Origin: Terriglobia bacterium
Lineage (GTDB): Bacteria; Acidobacteriota; Terriglobia; Terriglobales; Acidobacteriaceae
Length of the DNA stretch: 64,000 bases
Assembly: GCA_021324365.1 (NCBI GenBank)
Contig: JAJPJE010000043.1
Coordinates: 1 to 64,000 of the forward strand
Reading direction: 5' to 3'
The position numbers were made by a program, and so were the translations under genes. Positions 1-9,687 of the stretch are shown here, in pieces; position 1 is the stretch's first letter; every line of letters begins with the position of its first letter. The notes beneath the pieces are model-generated. The model did not search any database, had not been told where the DNA came from, and saw only the letters and a program-made list of their open reading frames with translations.

Positions 1-3000
1 GCTCCCGGCGAAAGCACGACCAGGTACGCGGTCACATTCGACGCGGGTGAGAAGGTTGTCGTATTCAAGGTTGAGGTAGACAAGAACGACAAGCCGGTCG
101 GGTAGAGGTTCAGGGTGGCAGTGCCATTGGCATAGCCTGGAGCTGATGCGGTCAGGGTTGCGGTGATGGCTGTTGTGCCAGTGTAATTCTGGCCCTCAAT
201 ATAGAACGCCGGCACGGCAAAGCTGTTCGCCGTCAGAGGCATCGTGATACTGGCGGTTCCAACCTTTGTCGGATCGGCCGTCAGCAGGAAGTGGGTGGGA
301 TCGCTGCTGGTCAAGGTCAGCGTCTCATTCGTTGGAGGTGCGGCTCCCAGAGTCAGACTATCCTGCACGATCAAGTTGTTCCCGATAATCTGGGTGCTAG
401 TCGAGAGCGCCGGCGCCGATACAGTCGCAGCGATCTGAACAGATTCGTTCGCTGGTGTGCTGTATCCCGCCGGAGTTGCTAAGGTCAGATTGCTGGCTCC
501 GGCAGCCAACGGTTTAAACGTCACCCCTCCGCCGGGCGTTAAATAGGAACCCACAGGAATACTGGTCGAAGATCCGGAGGCATAACCTACTGTTCCAACC
601 GTCGTGTCAGAGCTGCTGACTGTGACCGGAATAGCAGACGCCTGTGGTCCCACGTTGTAGCCGTAGGTGTAGAAGTTCAGCGATCCCGGCGTGAGCACGA
701 TGACGTACGCAGTCAGATTCGACGGTGGCGAGGATGTGGTGGTACTCAGGGTTGAGGTTGACAAGAACGATATGCCGGTCGGGTAGAGGGTCAGTGTAGC
801 AGTGCCATCCGACAATCCAGATGCAGTCGCCGTCAACGTTGCCGTGATCGCCACATTGCCGGAGAAATTCTGGCCCTCGATATAGAATGCCGGCACAGCA
901 AAGCTGTTGGCAGTCAGAGGCAGCGTGATACTGGCGGTTCCAACCTTTGTCGGATCGGCCGTCAGCAGGAAGTGGGTGGGATCGTTCGTGCTCAGAGTCA
1001 TCGTTTCGTTAGCTTGCGGTGGAGCTCCAAGCGAGATGCCTCCCTGTTCAATGAGATTGTTGCCGACGGTCAGAGAATTGACTGTGATTGCCGGAGCAGA
1101 GCTCACGCTTATCGTAGCTGCGAGGGAGTTGATTCCCGGAGAGCTGACAGTCAGGTTGGCTGTTCCAGAAGCTACACCGGTAATGACGATATTGGCGGAG
1201 AGTTGACCAGCGGGAATCGTGATAGTCGCGGGCACAGTTGCGACCGAAGTGTTGTCAACTGACAGATTGAAGGTGATCCCGTTCGGCGGTGGAGCGGCCG
1301 CCGAGATCGTTAACTGATCGCTGAACGTCCGCGTTGCGGGGAGAGTCACAGTCGTAGTGGCTAGAGAAGCCGTTACGGTGACTTGGACCGGCTGAGTATC
1401 GGGTGCAAAACCTGTAGCACTTGCGGTGATATGTGCAGTTCCGATACTCACGCCGGTCACCTGCGGATTAGCGCTGGCCACGGTCGATCCGGCAGGAACC
1501 GTTACGCTGGAAGTGACGGTTGCGATGCTCGGGTTGTCGCTCGTGAAGCTAACCACAACGCCTCCAGTCGGCGCGGGGGTAGAGAGGCTGAAAGCCAGAC
1601 TGCTGGTTTGGCTGGGTGCGACGACCAGACCCGTCGCCAAACTGATCAGACTGCTTGTGACCGTCACGGAAGCTGTCGCAGTGTTGTAGTTGGTTGCGGT
1701 CGCAGTGAGAGTGACGGGGCCGCCGGCAGCAATACCGTTGATTGCAAAAGTAGCTGTGGATCCGCCTTGCGGGATGGTGACGCTGGTAGGCGACACGGTT
1801 ACGAGGCTTGTGTCGCTGCTCGAGAGATTCACGGTCACGCCACCGCTGGCTGCTGGAGTGCTTAGGCTGACTGTTCCGCTGATAGAGCGGGCAACGCCGA
1901 CCAGCGGTCCCTCGGTTGAGAGCGTCATGTTGGACGCTTTGCAAACACCGGAACTGGCTGCCGTGTAAATCGACTGGATCTCAGCCAACGACAGTGACCG
2001 GTTATACGCTTGCAGTTCGTCGATGATGCCATTCCAAGTGCGGGGGAAGCCTGCGAAGGTTGAAGAACCTCCGATCATCCAGTTATTCGTCGAGTAGGCA
2101 ATCGTCTTTTGCTCGGCGAACGTGCCTTCCACCTGGCCGTTCACGGTGAGCGTGAACACCGACCCATCGTATTGAACGGTGACGAAATAGAACTGTCCGG
2201 GCGGGAAGCTATCGGTTGATGTGATCTGCTCCGAAGTGTCGTTGCCAAATACGAAGACAAACTTGTTGGTGAGAGCGCTCCAGTTCAGGCTAACTGAAAG
2301 AGTAACGTTATCGATGTCCTGATCGAAAATGACGCTCCCAAAGTTGTCATTATTAGGACCGGGCCCGTCAGGCCTGACCCATGCTGCCCAAGTAAATTGC
2401 TGGTTGGCCAGGCTGCTTGAAGGAGGAACCTCAAGCCTGCCATTTGTGCCAAAGCTGAAACCCTGGCCTACCAGGCCAGGAACATAGCTGACTGCATTCA
2501 CAACTGTGGGATTGTTGGCATTCAGCAGGTCGTTGGGGGTGCCGTCGCCGGTCCACCAACTCACCAATCCTGGCAGCGGCGCCACGCAGGTTGCAGCAGC
2601 CGCACTGATAGTAAACGCATTGCTGACCGCTGGACTTACTCCTGTACTGGAAGCTACAAGGGTGTAACCGACTCCGGCATTGTTGATCTGTAGACCTGGG
2701 AAAGTGGCGATTCCGTTGACCGCATTCACGGTGACAGTTCCGCCTAACGAGCCTCCTGCAGGATTGGTGCCGATTGCCAGCGTGATTGCGATGCTAGCGG
2801 TCGTGACAGTATTGCCGAAAGCATCCTGCACCGTTACCTGAGGCGAGGGAAGAAGGTCAAACCCGGCGATCGTGCCTGAAGGCTGGACTGTGAAAACGAG
2901 TTGGGCAGGCGAGCCCGAGACAATGTTGAATGCATTGCTCGTGGCTGAGGCAAGCCCCGTGGTCGAAGCGACCAATGTATATCCTGTGCCCATCTTGTTG

Positions 3001-5693
3001 ATACTTACGTTCGTGAAGCTAGCCACTCCATTCACGGCGTTCACCGTCAGCGTTCCGCTCAGCGTCCCGCTGCTCGGATTCGTCCCAATCGCGATCGTGA
3101 TCGGGTTCGAAGCGCCGGTGACGACATTGCCGCCCGCATCTTCCACACTCACCACCGTCGTAAACGCCGCACCCGAGGCTGAACTCGCCGGTGGCTGCGT
3201 CGTGAACACCAGCTTGTTCGCTGTCCCTGCGGTGATGTTGAACGCATTGCTCACTGCACCACTCAGACCGCTCGCACTGGCCGCCAGCGTGTAGCCGCTT
3301 CCAGCTTTATCGATCGACAGACCACTGAATGTCGCCACTCCATTCACGGCGTTCACCGTCAGCGTTCCGCTCAGCGTCCCGCTGCTCGGATTCGTCCCAA
3401 TCGCGATCGTGATCGGGTTCGAAGCGCCCGTGACGACATTGCCGCCCGCATCTTCCACGCTCACCACCGTCGTAAACGCCGCACCCGAGGCTGAACTCGC
3501 CGGTGGCTGCGTCGTGAACACCAGCTTGTTCGCTGTCCCTGCGGTCACGCTGATATTCAGCTGTGATCCCGTAATCGACGACACCGCGTCGGTCGCGGTC
3601 AGTGACTGCGTGCCAACCGTTCGCAGAGTCGCCTGGAAGTTGTGCGTGCCTTGGTCGGCACTGGTAAAGGTATAGCTCGAAGGTAGAAGCGCCTGCGCAT
3701 CACTCGATGTGAACTGAATCGTGCCGGTGTAGTTGGTAACTACATTCCCATTTCCATCCACTGCGGTTACGGTGAAGGTGCCAGCAACCCCGGCACCAAT
3801 TGGACTCGGGAATCCGCTGACCAGGAGTCGATTTGCTGCTGCAGGGTTAACTGTGATGGCAACCGTGCTGGGATCGCTGCTGAGGAAACCGTTGTTGACG
3901 ATCAACTGTAGAACATATGTTCCGGCCACGTCGGGTTTAAAGGTGGAGAAAGCTGTGTTCGCATTACTCAAGGATCCGGTGGTGATCGCGCTACCCGCCG
4001 GAACAGTATTCACGGTCCATGAGTAGGTCAGCGTCAAACTTTGAGGATCGCTCGAAGCGCTGCCATCCAAACTCACCGTTGAGCCGGCTGTGACCGTTTG
4101 TGGCGACCCCGCATTTGCAACAGGTTTAAGCACTTGCTGAGTGCTTATGTTTACGGTGCATGGCACGCTCGGATTTGAAACGCCGTTTGGTGCATCGCTC
4201 ACGATCAACTGCACAACGTACAGGAAATTGGGTTGGACCGCCGTGAAAGAAGGCTTTTCAGCTGTGGGATCGGAGAACGTTGCAGGAGGCGTACTGTTCT
4301 GCACGAACGACCATGAGTACGTAAGAGGCAGATTGTTGGGGTCCGTCGAGCCACTGCCATCGAGCATCACGAGTTGATCCACATGCACAGACTGCGCCGG
4401 GCCGCAACTCGCGATCGGCTGTAATGATTGCGTGTTGAACGTAAGTATCGCTGGCTGACTTTTTAGGTTTCGGCTATCGGTGACGACTAACTGCACCGTG
4501 TAGGAACCGAAGACGTCAAGTGTCGCTTTGGGCATCACGGCCGTTGGATTGTCGAGAGAAACATGGCTGCCCGGCGGCCCGGAAATAGTCCAAGCGTAGG
4601 TGATCGGGAATCCGTCTATATCTGTGGAACCGCTGCCATCAAATGTGATCGTCTGGTTGACGCTGGGTGTCGTGGTCAGTGGCGCAATTTTTGCAGTGGG
4701 AGGAGTCGCCGAGGTGCTGATCGTTACAAATGACGGAGCGCTGCTGGTGGTGCCGTTATTTACAACTAGTTGGAACTGGTAGTTCCCGAACTTGTCCGCC
4801 GTGAACGTGGGTGTGACGGCTGTAGGATCGGAGAGCGTTGCCGTGCTGCCTGCAGGCTTCTGAACGGCGCTCCACTGGAAGGTGAGCGGTTTTCCATTCG
4901 GGTCGCTTGATCCACTGCCGTCCAACTGAACCGTTGTGCCAACCGCGACAGTTTGATTAGGCCCCGCATTCGCTACCGGTGGCTGGCCCCCTGTAATCGT
5001 GAAGATGGCAGTCTCAACTTGCCGACTAGTCTGAATCGTCACAGTGACCGGACCTGGTGCGGCAGTGCTATCAATCTGGAAGCGCGCACTCGCGCTTGTC
5101 GGACTGGTAACTGTCAACGAACCGAAGGAGCCAGATGCGTTACCTGCTACAGAGATTCCCGCTCCTTTCGCCTGGGTCATTCCCTGGATAAAAGTCGAGA
5201 ACGTGCCGGCAAAGTTTACCGTGAGCGTACTGCCGGGAGTTGTACTGTTGGGATTTAGCACTACCGCCGCCGGCGGATTAATAGTGAGCGTCGAAGAATT
5301 AGAACTGGCAAATGCCAGACCTCCGGATGTCAGTCCAGAAATAGAAACCAAATATGGCGTTGGAGTACTAACTGAGATTGAGGCTGGCACCAGGAAAGAG
5401 ACTCTCCGCGTCGTTCCCATGAGGGTTGTGACAGCGGTCGCCACCGTCGTCGCGCTTGTTCCGCCGCCGGCCGGTGTCAGCGTAACTGTGACGTCCGAAG
5501 GGTTGATAGCTCCGCTGGGAAATGGACCACCAGTGACGTTGTTAACCGTCACACCCGCTTGTCCCGTAGCGGGAGTTGCGGCGGATGCCAGGCGGATAGA
5601 AGTGATTTGTGCCCAAGCTTGAATCGACGTTAATAAGAGCAGGATTGCGAGAGATTGGAATACAACTGAAGCAGTCCGAGAATGTGTCGACAT
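1..5693 (-). CDS. Giant secreted PKD/Ig-repeat and LamG-domain surface protein (C-terminus beyond window)
   Basis: One frame stays open from the ATG at 5693 to base 1, giving about 1897 residues without a stop, so the C-terminus is missing. The N-terminus is a signal peptide (hydrophobic core, then IQAWAQ). Four PKD/REJ-like modules start near residues 234, 329, 422 and 521, each with an LDGSGSxDP-type motif and a YxW strand. They are followed by a filamin/Big-like module near 618 and three ~104-residue Ig-like repeats (about 719-1020) beginning KLVFTTQPPA. A concanavalin/LamG-like domain (about 1044-1244) has WWTGDG and IIDELQAYNR motifs, and further Ig-like repeats fill the tail. Such architecture is typical of cell-surface adhesins or carbohydrate-binding proteins; the exact role is inferred. 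The plus-strand ORFs here are shadows of this Thr/Ser/Val-rich frame. It lies 107 bp after a PEP-CTERM gene on the same strand. Confidence 0.9.
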   Translation of the reverse strand, partial: MSTHSRTASVVFQSLAILLLLTSIQAWAQITSIRLASAATPATGQAGVTVNNVTGGPFPSGAINPSDVTVTLTPAGGGTSATTVATAVTTLMGTTRRVSFLVPASISVSTPTPYLVSISGLTSGGLAFASSNSSTLTINPPAAVVLNPNSTTPGSTLTVNFAGTFSTFIQGMTQAKGAGISVAGNASGSFGSLTVTSPTSASARFQIDSTAAPGPVTVTIQTSRQVETAIFTITGGQPPVANAGPNQTVAVGTTVQLDGSGSSDPNGKPLTFQWSAVQKPAGSTATLSDPTAVTPTFTADKFGNYQFQLVVNNGTTSSAPSFVTISTSATPPTAKIAPLTTTPSVNQTITFDGSGSTDIDGFPITYAWTISGPPGSHVSLDNPTAVMPKATLDVFGSYTVQLVVTDSRNLKSQPAILTFNTQSLQPIASCGPAQSVHVDQLVMLDGSGSTDPNNLPLTYSWSFVQNSTPPATFSDPTAEKPSFTAVQPNFLYVVQLIVSDAPNGVSNPSVPCTVNISTQQVLKPVANAGSPQTVTAGSTVSLDGSASSDPQSLTLTYSWTVNTVPAGSAITTGSLSNANTAFSTFKPDVAGTYVLQLIVNNGFLSSDPSTVAITVNPAAANRLLVSGFPSPIGAGVAGTFTVTAVDGNGNVVTNYTGTIQFTSSDAQALLPSSYTFTSADQGTHNFQATLRTVGTQSLTATDAVSSITGSQLNISVTAGTANKLVFTTQPPASSASGAAFTTVVSVEDAGGNVVTGASNPITIAIGTNPSSGTLSGTLTVNAVNGVATFSGLSIDKAGSGYTLAASASGLSGAVSNAFNITAGTANKLVFTTQPPASSASGAAFTTVVSVEDAGGNVVTGASNPITIAIGTNPSSGTLSGTLTVNAVNGVASFTNVSINKMGTGYTLVASTTGLASATSNAFNIVSGSPAQLVFTVQPSGTIAGFDLLPSPQVTVQDAFGNTVTTASIAITLAIGTNPAGGSLGGTVTVNAVNGIATFPGLQINNAGVGYTLVASSTGVSPAVSNAFTISAAAATCVAPLPGLVSWWTGDGTPNDLLNANNPTVVNAVSYVPGLVGQGFSFGTNGRLEVPPSSSLANQQFTWAAWVRPDGPGPNNDNFGSVIFDQDIDNVTLSVSLNWSALTNKFVFVFGNDTSEQITSTDSFPPGQFYFVTVQYDGSVFTLTVNGQVEGTFAEQKTIAYSTNNWMIGGSSTFAGFPRTWNGIIDELQAYNRSLSLAEIQSIYTAASSGVCKASNMTLSTEGPLVGVARSISGTVSLSTPAASGGVTVNLSSSDTSLVTVSPTSVTIPQGGSTATFAINGIAAGGPVTLTATATNYNTATASVTVTSSLISLATGLVVAPSQTSSLAFSLSTPAPTGGVVVSFTSDNPSIATVTSSVTVPAGSTVASANPQVTGVSIGTAHITASATGFAPDTQPVQVTVTASLATTTVTLPATRTFSDQLTISAAAPPPNGITFNLSVDNTSVATVPATITIPAGQLSANIVITGVASGTANLTVSSPGINSLAATISVSSAPAITVNSLTVGNNLIEQGGISLGAPPQANETMTLSTNDPTHFLLTADPTKVGTASITLPLTANSFAVPAFYIEGQNFSGNVAITATLTATASGLSDGTATLTLYPTGISFLSTSTLSTTTSSPPSNLTAYVIVLTPGSLNFYTYGYNVGPQASAIPVTVSSSDTTVGTVGYASGSSTSIPVGSYLTPGGGVTFKPLAAGASNLTLATPAGYSTPANESVQIAATVSAPALSTSTQIIGNNLIVQDSLTLGAAPPTNETLTLTSSDPTHFLLTADPTKVGTASITMPLTANSFAVPAFYIEGQNYTGTTAITATLTASAPGYANGTATLNLYPTGLSFLSTSTLNTTTFSPASNVTAYLVVLSPG
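187..984. repeat. ~117 bp direct repeat pair with 681 bp period
   Basis: The stretches 187-303 and 868-984 share about 117 bp with few differences. The last part, encoding FLLTADPTKVGTASIT, is identical. They belong to a longer 227-residue repeat unit in the tail of the giant surface protein, so further copies may lie beyond the left edge. Confidence 0.8.
3022..3546. repeat. Two near-identical ~213 bp direct repeats, 312 bp period
   Basis: The stretches at about 3022-3234 and 3334-3546 are nearly identical, with only a couple of mismatches seen (for example at 3116/3428 and 3149/3461). They encode consecutive 104-residue Ig-like modules of the giant surface protein. The near-identity at DNA level suggests recent duplication or gene conversion within the array. 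Confidence 0.85.
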
Positions 5694-5800
5694 AGACTTC
5701 TCCCCTGGCAAACCTTGTTTGAAGTCTTGGGGTTAAATCTGGCCTTCAATGTCGGAGTGCGTGTAAATGAATTGTCAGAACCTGCGTTAGAGCCGACGGC

Positions 5801-6376
5801 CTAAGTGTTTGAACTGCGTGCATTGACGAGCCTGCGGAGCCGAAAAACGCCGACAGGCAAGGCACTCACCAACAGCAAGAAACTCCCTGGTTCTGGCACC
5901 GGAGCAGACACTGTGTTCGCATAAATCACAGCGCTGTCCACCCCTCCGATCAAAGAACCGCTTGGGTCGGTGAGCACAACGGAGAATGTATCCGATAAGA
6001 AGACAGGATTAGCGTAGCCGCTGACGGAAACGCCCGACGTAGGTCCAAGCGTTCCAGTAAAAGTTGCCGAGGTAAATACCAAAGAAGTGTCAAATTGCGT
6101 ACCGTTGTATTGGGCGTTGGGCGCAAGCACAATTGGAACACTGCAATCGGGAGAGCACGCACCCATGAGATTCAATGTTCCCGTCAAAGTGAGGCCGGTC
6201 AGTACAGGGAATCCGAACAGAGGCTGGGCACCCGCTCCGGTGTAATTCGTGATGTCGAACTCGTTACCGAGAGGCTGGTCGAAACTCAGCACCCCGATAG
6301 CGACCTGGTCGGCGACGGCCGAAACTGTGACCAGCAAGAGCGCAAGAATTAATAGCAGGACCCGAGATAAGCGCAT
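5801..6376 (-). CDS. PEP-CTERM sorting-signal protein
   Basis: A 191-residue exported protein. It has an N-terminal signal peptide (MRLSRVLLLILALLL... to AVA) and ends with VPEPGSF, a hydrophobic segment and RLRR, the classic PEP-CTERM tripartite tail. Such tails are recognised by exosortase (EpsH family), and the proteins are processed and exported, often with exopolysaccharide. The middle is Gly/Thr/Ser-rich with two close cysteines (ACSPDC) and no recognised domain. The ATG at 6376 is chosen over an in-frame ATG 39 nt upstream because GGAGGC lies 6 nt before it. No exosortase gene is in the window. The gene precedes the giant repeat protein on the same strand, consistent with a joint cell-envelope role. 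Confidence 0.85.
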   Translation of the reverse strand: MRLSRVLLLILALLLVTVSAVADQVAIGVLSFDQPLGNEFDITNYTGAGAQPLFGFPVLTGLTLTGTLNLMGACSPDCSVPIVLAPNAQYNGTQFDTSLVFTSATFTGTLGPTSGVSVSGYANPVFLSDTFSVVLTDPSGSLIGGVDSAVIYANTVSAPVPEPGSFLLLVSALPVGVFRLRRLVNARSSNT

Positions 6377-6415
6377 ACAGGCCTCCACATCGTCGCCACG
6401 CAATTTGCATTTCAC

Positions 6416-6838
6416 GTTCCAAATCGGGAGATTGTATTTGCTTCAGGTTAGCTGTTTTAACCAGCTACTCTGCTGCAAAATTCTGCAACTTACGTTGAAA
6501 GAGGTCCACCGCGACTTACCACAGTGCGGCGATGCACAACGATTGGCTACGCTCGTAGCCGATTCTCGATGGACTGAAGAACCCTGCGAAATCTCCGAAC
6601 GCGGCCGTGTGCCGTGGTGGACAGCAACACCTCGACACTTCGAGGTTTCGCCCCCCCTGAACGTAAGATTTCCAACTGCCGATGAGCAGAGTCGTCAACG
6701 GCTGAACAGGCTCGGGAACACCGAGCTTGCGTGAAACTTTGCGTACCAATTTCTGAAAAATCGGCTAGGAATCCGCCTTAGAGTCGTTGAGTTCGTTTGT
6801 GAGGATTGGCTCAACCGATTGAAACAAAACAGTGGAGT
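6416..6838. other. Intergenic stretch without a supported gene
   Basis: This 423 bp stretch between the PEP-CTERM gene and the initiator tRNA contains only ORFs that look random: a 77-codon minus frame at 6516-6749 and the tail of a shadow plus frame. No hairpin, tRNA or known motif was recognised. It presumably holds the promoter of the PEP-CTERM gene. Confidence 0.6.
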
Positions 6839-6915
<77 letters not shown>

Positions 6916-7043
6916 TTTCGATACTAGCAGCGGGTTGGTAGCTCGGTCAAACTTCGCTAACATTTGTTATCACGAAATTAGCATTCGCGATCACGAACCG
7001 CATCTTCGTCAATCGATCCCGGTAAATTTCGCAAGGGACTTCC

Positions 7044-7586
7044 TCAGCTCTTCCCTTTTCGACGTTCGCATGCGCTGACAATCTGGGTTGGATCCACAGC
7101 ATCGTTGTCCACTTTCATTTCCACAACTTTGCCCTGCGGATCGATCAGATAGGTCACGCGGCGCGCCGCTTTGTATTTGGGATTGTAGATTCCATATTCC
7201 TTGGTGACGTCCCCACCCCAATCGCTCAGCAGCGGGAAGGTGACTCCGATCTGGTCGGCGAATGCCTTGTTCGCGAAGGGGCTGTCCATGCTCACACCCA
7301 GCACCTGGGTGTTCGAGGCTTCCAGCTTCTGCAGATTCTGCTGGAAACCTTGCATTTCCTTGGTTCAACCGCCGGTAAAAGCGAAAATATAGAACGCAAG
7401 AACAACGCTCTTTTTTCCATGGAAGTCGTGCAGCGAGATTTCCTTGCCGGTCTGATCACGTAAAGTAAAATCCGGCGCGGTGCTGCCTACCTTTACTTTC
7501 GGTGTCGGAGTTGACTGCTCCTGAGCCGAGGCAAAGCTGGCACCCAGCAGCGCCAACACAGCCAAAGTAGCGACGATCTTTCCCAT
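7044..7586 (-). CDS. Exported peroxiredoxin (AhpC/Bcp-like), probable selenoprotein with Sec74 at UGA
   Basis: A 180-codon thioredoxin-fold peroxiredoxin reducing peroxides, split only by an in-frame TGA at 7367-7365 (codon 74). Upstream it has a signal peptide (MGKIVATLAVLALLGASFASA), then VGSTAPDFTLRDQTGK and FYIFAFTGG. After the TGA the same frame continues TKEMQGFQQNL, VLGVSMDS, FPLLSD, YGIYNPKYKAARRVTYLID. Cysteine homologues carry FTGGCTKEM, so the TGA replaces the peroxidatic cysteine. The usual Pro seven residues earlier is Ile. A Cys near the C-terminus could be resolving. A stable hairpin correctly placed after the TGA (separate entry) supports selenocysteine. Alternatives are a pseudogene or a TGC/TGT-to-TGA sequencing error. 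No selA, selB, selD or tRNA-Sec gene was seen in this window. The reading frame is otherwise intact and well conserved. Confidence 0.8.
7317..7349 (-). promoter_or_regulatory. Candidate bacterial SECIS hairpin
   Basis: On the minus strand, GGTTTCCAGC (7349-7340) can pair with GCTGGAAGCC (7326-7317). This gives a 10-bp stem with one G-U wobble and a 13-nt loop (7339-7327) whose second base is G. The stem starts 16 nt after the UGA and the loop begins 26 nt after it. Known bacterial SECIS elements lie just downstream of the UGA, inside the coding region, with a loop G near the 5' side and similar spacing. Function is inferred from structure and position. Confidence 0.65.
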
Positions 7587-7824
7587 CCTCTCACCTCACA
7601 TTAGCGCCAAGCCTACTGCAGCCCACGGTTTCGGTCAAATCTGTCAAGAAGCGCCATTCCCAAATCTGTTCGAGTGTAACTTTCTGACCTCCGCACCATT
7701 GATTCTCCAGCGCAATCCGACTAGATTTTCCGCGGGGACAGTTTTCAACTCGCGATGGCTAGACAGGAATGGCCACAAGCTGCCATTCGGCATGCATTGT
7801 CATCTTTGAACTAGGACACCCGCC

Positions 7825-9612
7825 ATGGCTCTTCAAACGATTAATGACCTGTTTTTCTCAGTAGTGGATCGCAACTCCGAACGCGTCATGCTCTCACGGC
7901 AGTCAGGCGAATGGAAACCCATCTCCAGCCAGGAGATCTATCGCAATGTGATGGGAGTTGCTAGTGCTCTAGAGAAGTGGGGGATGAAGAAGGGCGATCG
8001 GGTTGCAATCCTCAGCGAGAATCGTCCCGAGTGGACGATTGCGGAGTTCGCAACCGCGGTTGTCGGCGGCGTGGTGGTTCCGATTTATCCCACCCAGACT
8101 TCCGAGCAGATTTCCTACATGTTGCGTGACTCAGGCGCTCGGCTCATTTTCGTTTCCACGCTCGATCAGATGAAGAAGGTTCGAGAGATTCAGGATCAGA
8201 CCGCACTCGAAAAGTCTGTCGCCATGGACTATTTGGGCGTGAATGAGTCTCATCCAATGGGAAGGCTGATGCAGGAGGGGCCAACGGCACGCGACATAGA
8301 ACGCGACGCGCGGGCAAAACAAATCAATGGGGCCGACGATCTAGAAACCATCATCTACACGTCCGGCACAACCGGTACGCCAAAAGGCGCCATGCTCACG
8401 CATGGCAATCTCACGTCAAATCTCCAGTGCTCTCTACAGGGCACGGAAATCGGTCCGACAGATACCTACATCTCGTTTCTTCCGCTGTCGCACATCACAG
8501 CGCGACACGTCGACTACGTAATGCTGCACCATGGCGTAGTCGTCGCGTACTGTCCGATGATTGACGATCTGCCCCGAACCTTGCAGGAAATCCGGCCCAC
8601 CATCATGGTGGGTGTTCCACGAGTCTACGAAAAGATGAAAGCTCAGGTGCAGAAGAAAGCAGCGACCGGACTAAAACATGTGATTTACAAATGGGGACTC
8701 AAGGTCGGCTGCGCTCATCGGAAGGAAATACTTTCCGATCGTCAACCGACCGACTGGGATTGGCGGCTCGCCAACAAACTGCTCTATAGGAAGCTTCGCG
8801 CCGCGATTGGCGGTCGCGTGAAGCTGTTTATTTCCGGAGGCGCCCCGCTCGGCCGCGAACTGGGCGAATGGTATGCCGACATGGGCATCCGCATCGACGA
8901 AGGCTATGGTCTCACCGAGACTTCTCCCGTCATCGCGGTAAATACCCCTAACGCTCACAAGCTCGGAACCGTTGGTATTCCCCTCAGCAATGTGGAGGTA
9001 CGAATTGCTGCGGATGGCGAAGTGCTTGTGAAAGGTCCTTCCATCTTTAAAGGTTATTGGAACCTGCCCGACGAAACTCGCAACGCTTTCGATGGCGAAT
9101 GGTTCAAGACCGGAGACATCGGCAACATCGACTCGGAAGGTTTCCTTTCTATTACGGACCGCAAGAAGGATCTGATCAAGACGTCGGGGGGGAAATTCAT
9201 CGCACCGCAACCTATCGAGAGCATGCTAAAGTCATACCCGCTGATTGCAGAGGCTGCGCTGCTCGGTGATCGCCGTAAATTCCCAGCGGTCGTGATCTGC
9301 CCGAACTTCCCTGCTCTGGAAGAATGGGCTTCCAGCAAGGGTCTGACCTTTGCGAATCGCGAAGATCTTGTCAGCAAGCCCGAAGTACGTACGCTCTACG
9401 ACGGCATCGTCGCCGGAGTAAACGCGGAACTCGCGCAATTCGAGAAGCTGAAGAAAGTGTTGCTGATCCCTGAGGAATTCACCATTGCCAGCGGCTTTCT
9501 GACTCCGACGATGAAGTTGCGCCGCCGGGTTCTCGAAGAACGTTATCGGGCGCAAATCGAACAACTCTACAGCGAACCCGCGTCCAAGGAGGAAGTAGTC
9601 AGGACAAGCTAG
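7825..9612 (+). CDS. Long-chain fatty-acid--CoA ligase (AMP-binding)
   Basis: A 595-residue member of the ANL adenylating superfamily that activates fatty acids to acyl-CoA through an acyl-adenylate. The P-loop motif YTSGTTGTPKGAM is near residues 177-190, the core motif GYGLTETSPV near 360, KTGDIG near 427, and the hinge/C-terminal region DRKKDLIKTSGGKFI near 445-460. There is no signal peptide. The length and the DRKKDLIKTSGGK form match the FadD15/FAA1-like long-chain group. It stands alone, 212 bp from the divergently read peroxiredoxin. It could feed the acyl-CoA dehydrogenases at 15.1 and 31.6 kb. Confidence 0.93.
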   Translation: MALQTINDLFFSVVDRNSERVMLSRQSGEWKPISSQEIYRNVMGVASALEKWGMKKGDRVAILSENRPEWTIAEFATAVVGGVVVPIYPTQTSEQISYMLRDSGARLIFVSTLDQMKKVREIQDQTALEKSVAMDYLGVNESHPMGRLMQEGPTARDIERDARAKQINGADDLETIIYTSGTTGTPKGAMLTHGNLTSNLQCSLQGTEIGPTDTYISFLPLSHITARHVDYVMLHHGVVVAYCPMIDDLPRTLQEIRPTIMVGVPRVYEKMKAQVQKKAATGLKHVIYKWGLKVGCAHRKEILSDRQPTDWDWRLANKLLYRKLRAAIGGRVKLFISGGAPLGRELGEWYADMGIRIDEGYGLTETSPVIAVNTPNAHKLGTVGIPLSNVEVRIAADGEVLVKGPSIFKGYWNLPDETRNAFDGEWFKTGDIGNIDSEGFLSITDRKKDLIKTSGGKFIAPQPIESMLKSYPLIAEAALLGDRRKFPAVVICPNFPALEEWASSKGLTFANREDLVSKPEVRTLYDGIVAGVNAELAQFEKLKKVLLIPEEFTIASGFLTPTMKLRRRVLEERYRAQIEQLYSEPASKEEVVRTS

Positions 9613-9687
9613 TGGCGCCTCGGCCCACCTAATGCCGCACCGACTTGCTCAATGACTCAATCGCGAAATCACCAATCGTCGCCAGTT

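Noticed and set aside
3022-3546. Possible CRISPR-like direct repeats
   Set aside because: The repeats are 200+ bp long, in-frame coding modules without spacers.
5044-5622. 192-codon plus-strand ORF and similar plus-strand ORFs between 244 and 4782
   Set aside because: They lie antisense to the giant repeat gene, whose frame has a signal peptide and clear PKD, Ig and LamG modules. The plus-strand frames are by-products of the repetitive Val/Thr-rich codons.
6516-6749. 77-codon minus-strand ORF between the PEP-CTERM gene and tRNA-fMet
   Set aside because: No family resemblance, no good start signal, composition like a random frame.
8671-9210. 179-codon minus-strand ORF inside the acyl-CoA ligase gene
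   Set aside because: It is antisense to the adenylation core motifs and resembles no known family.
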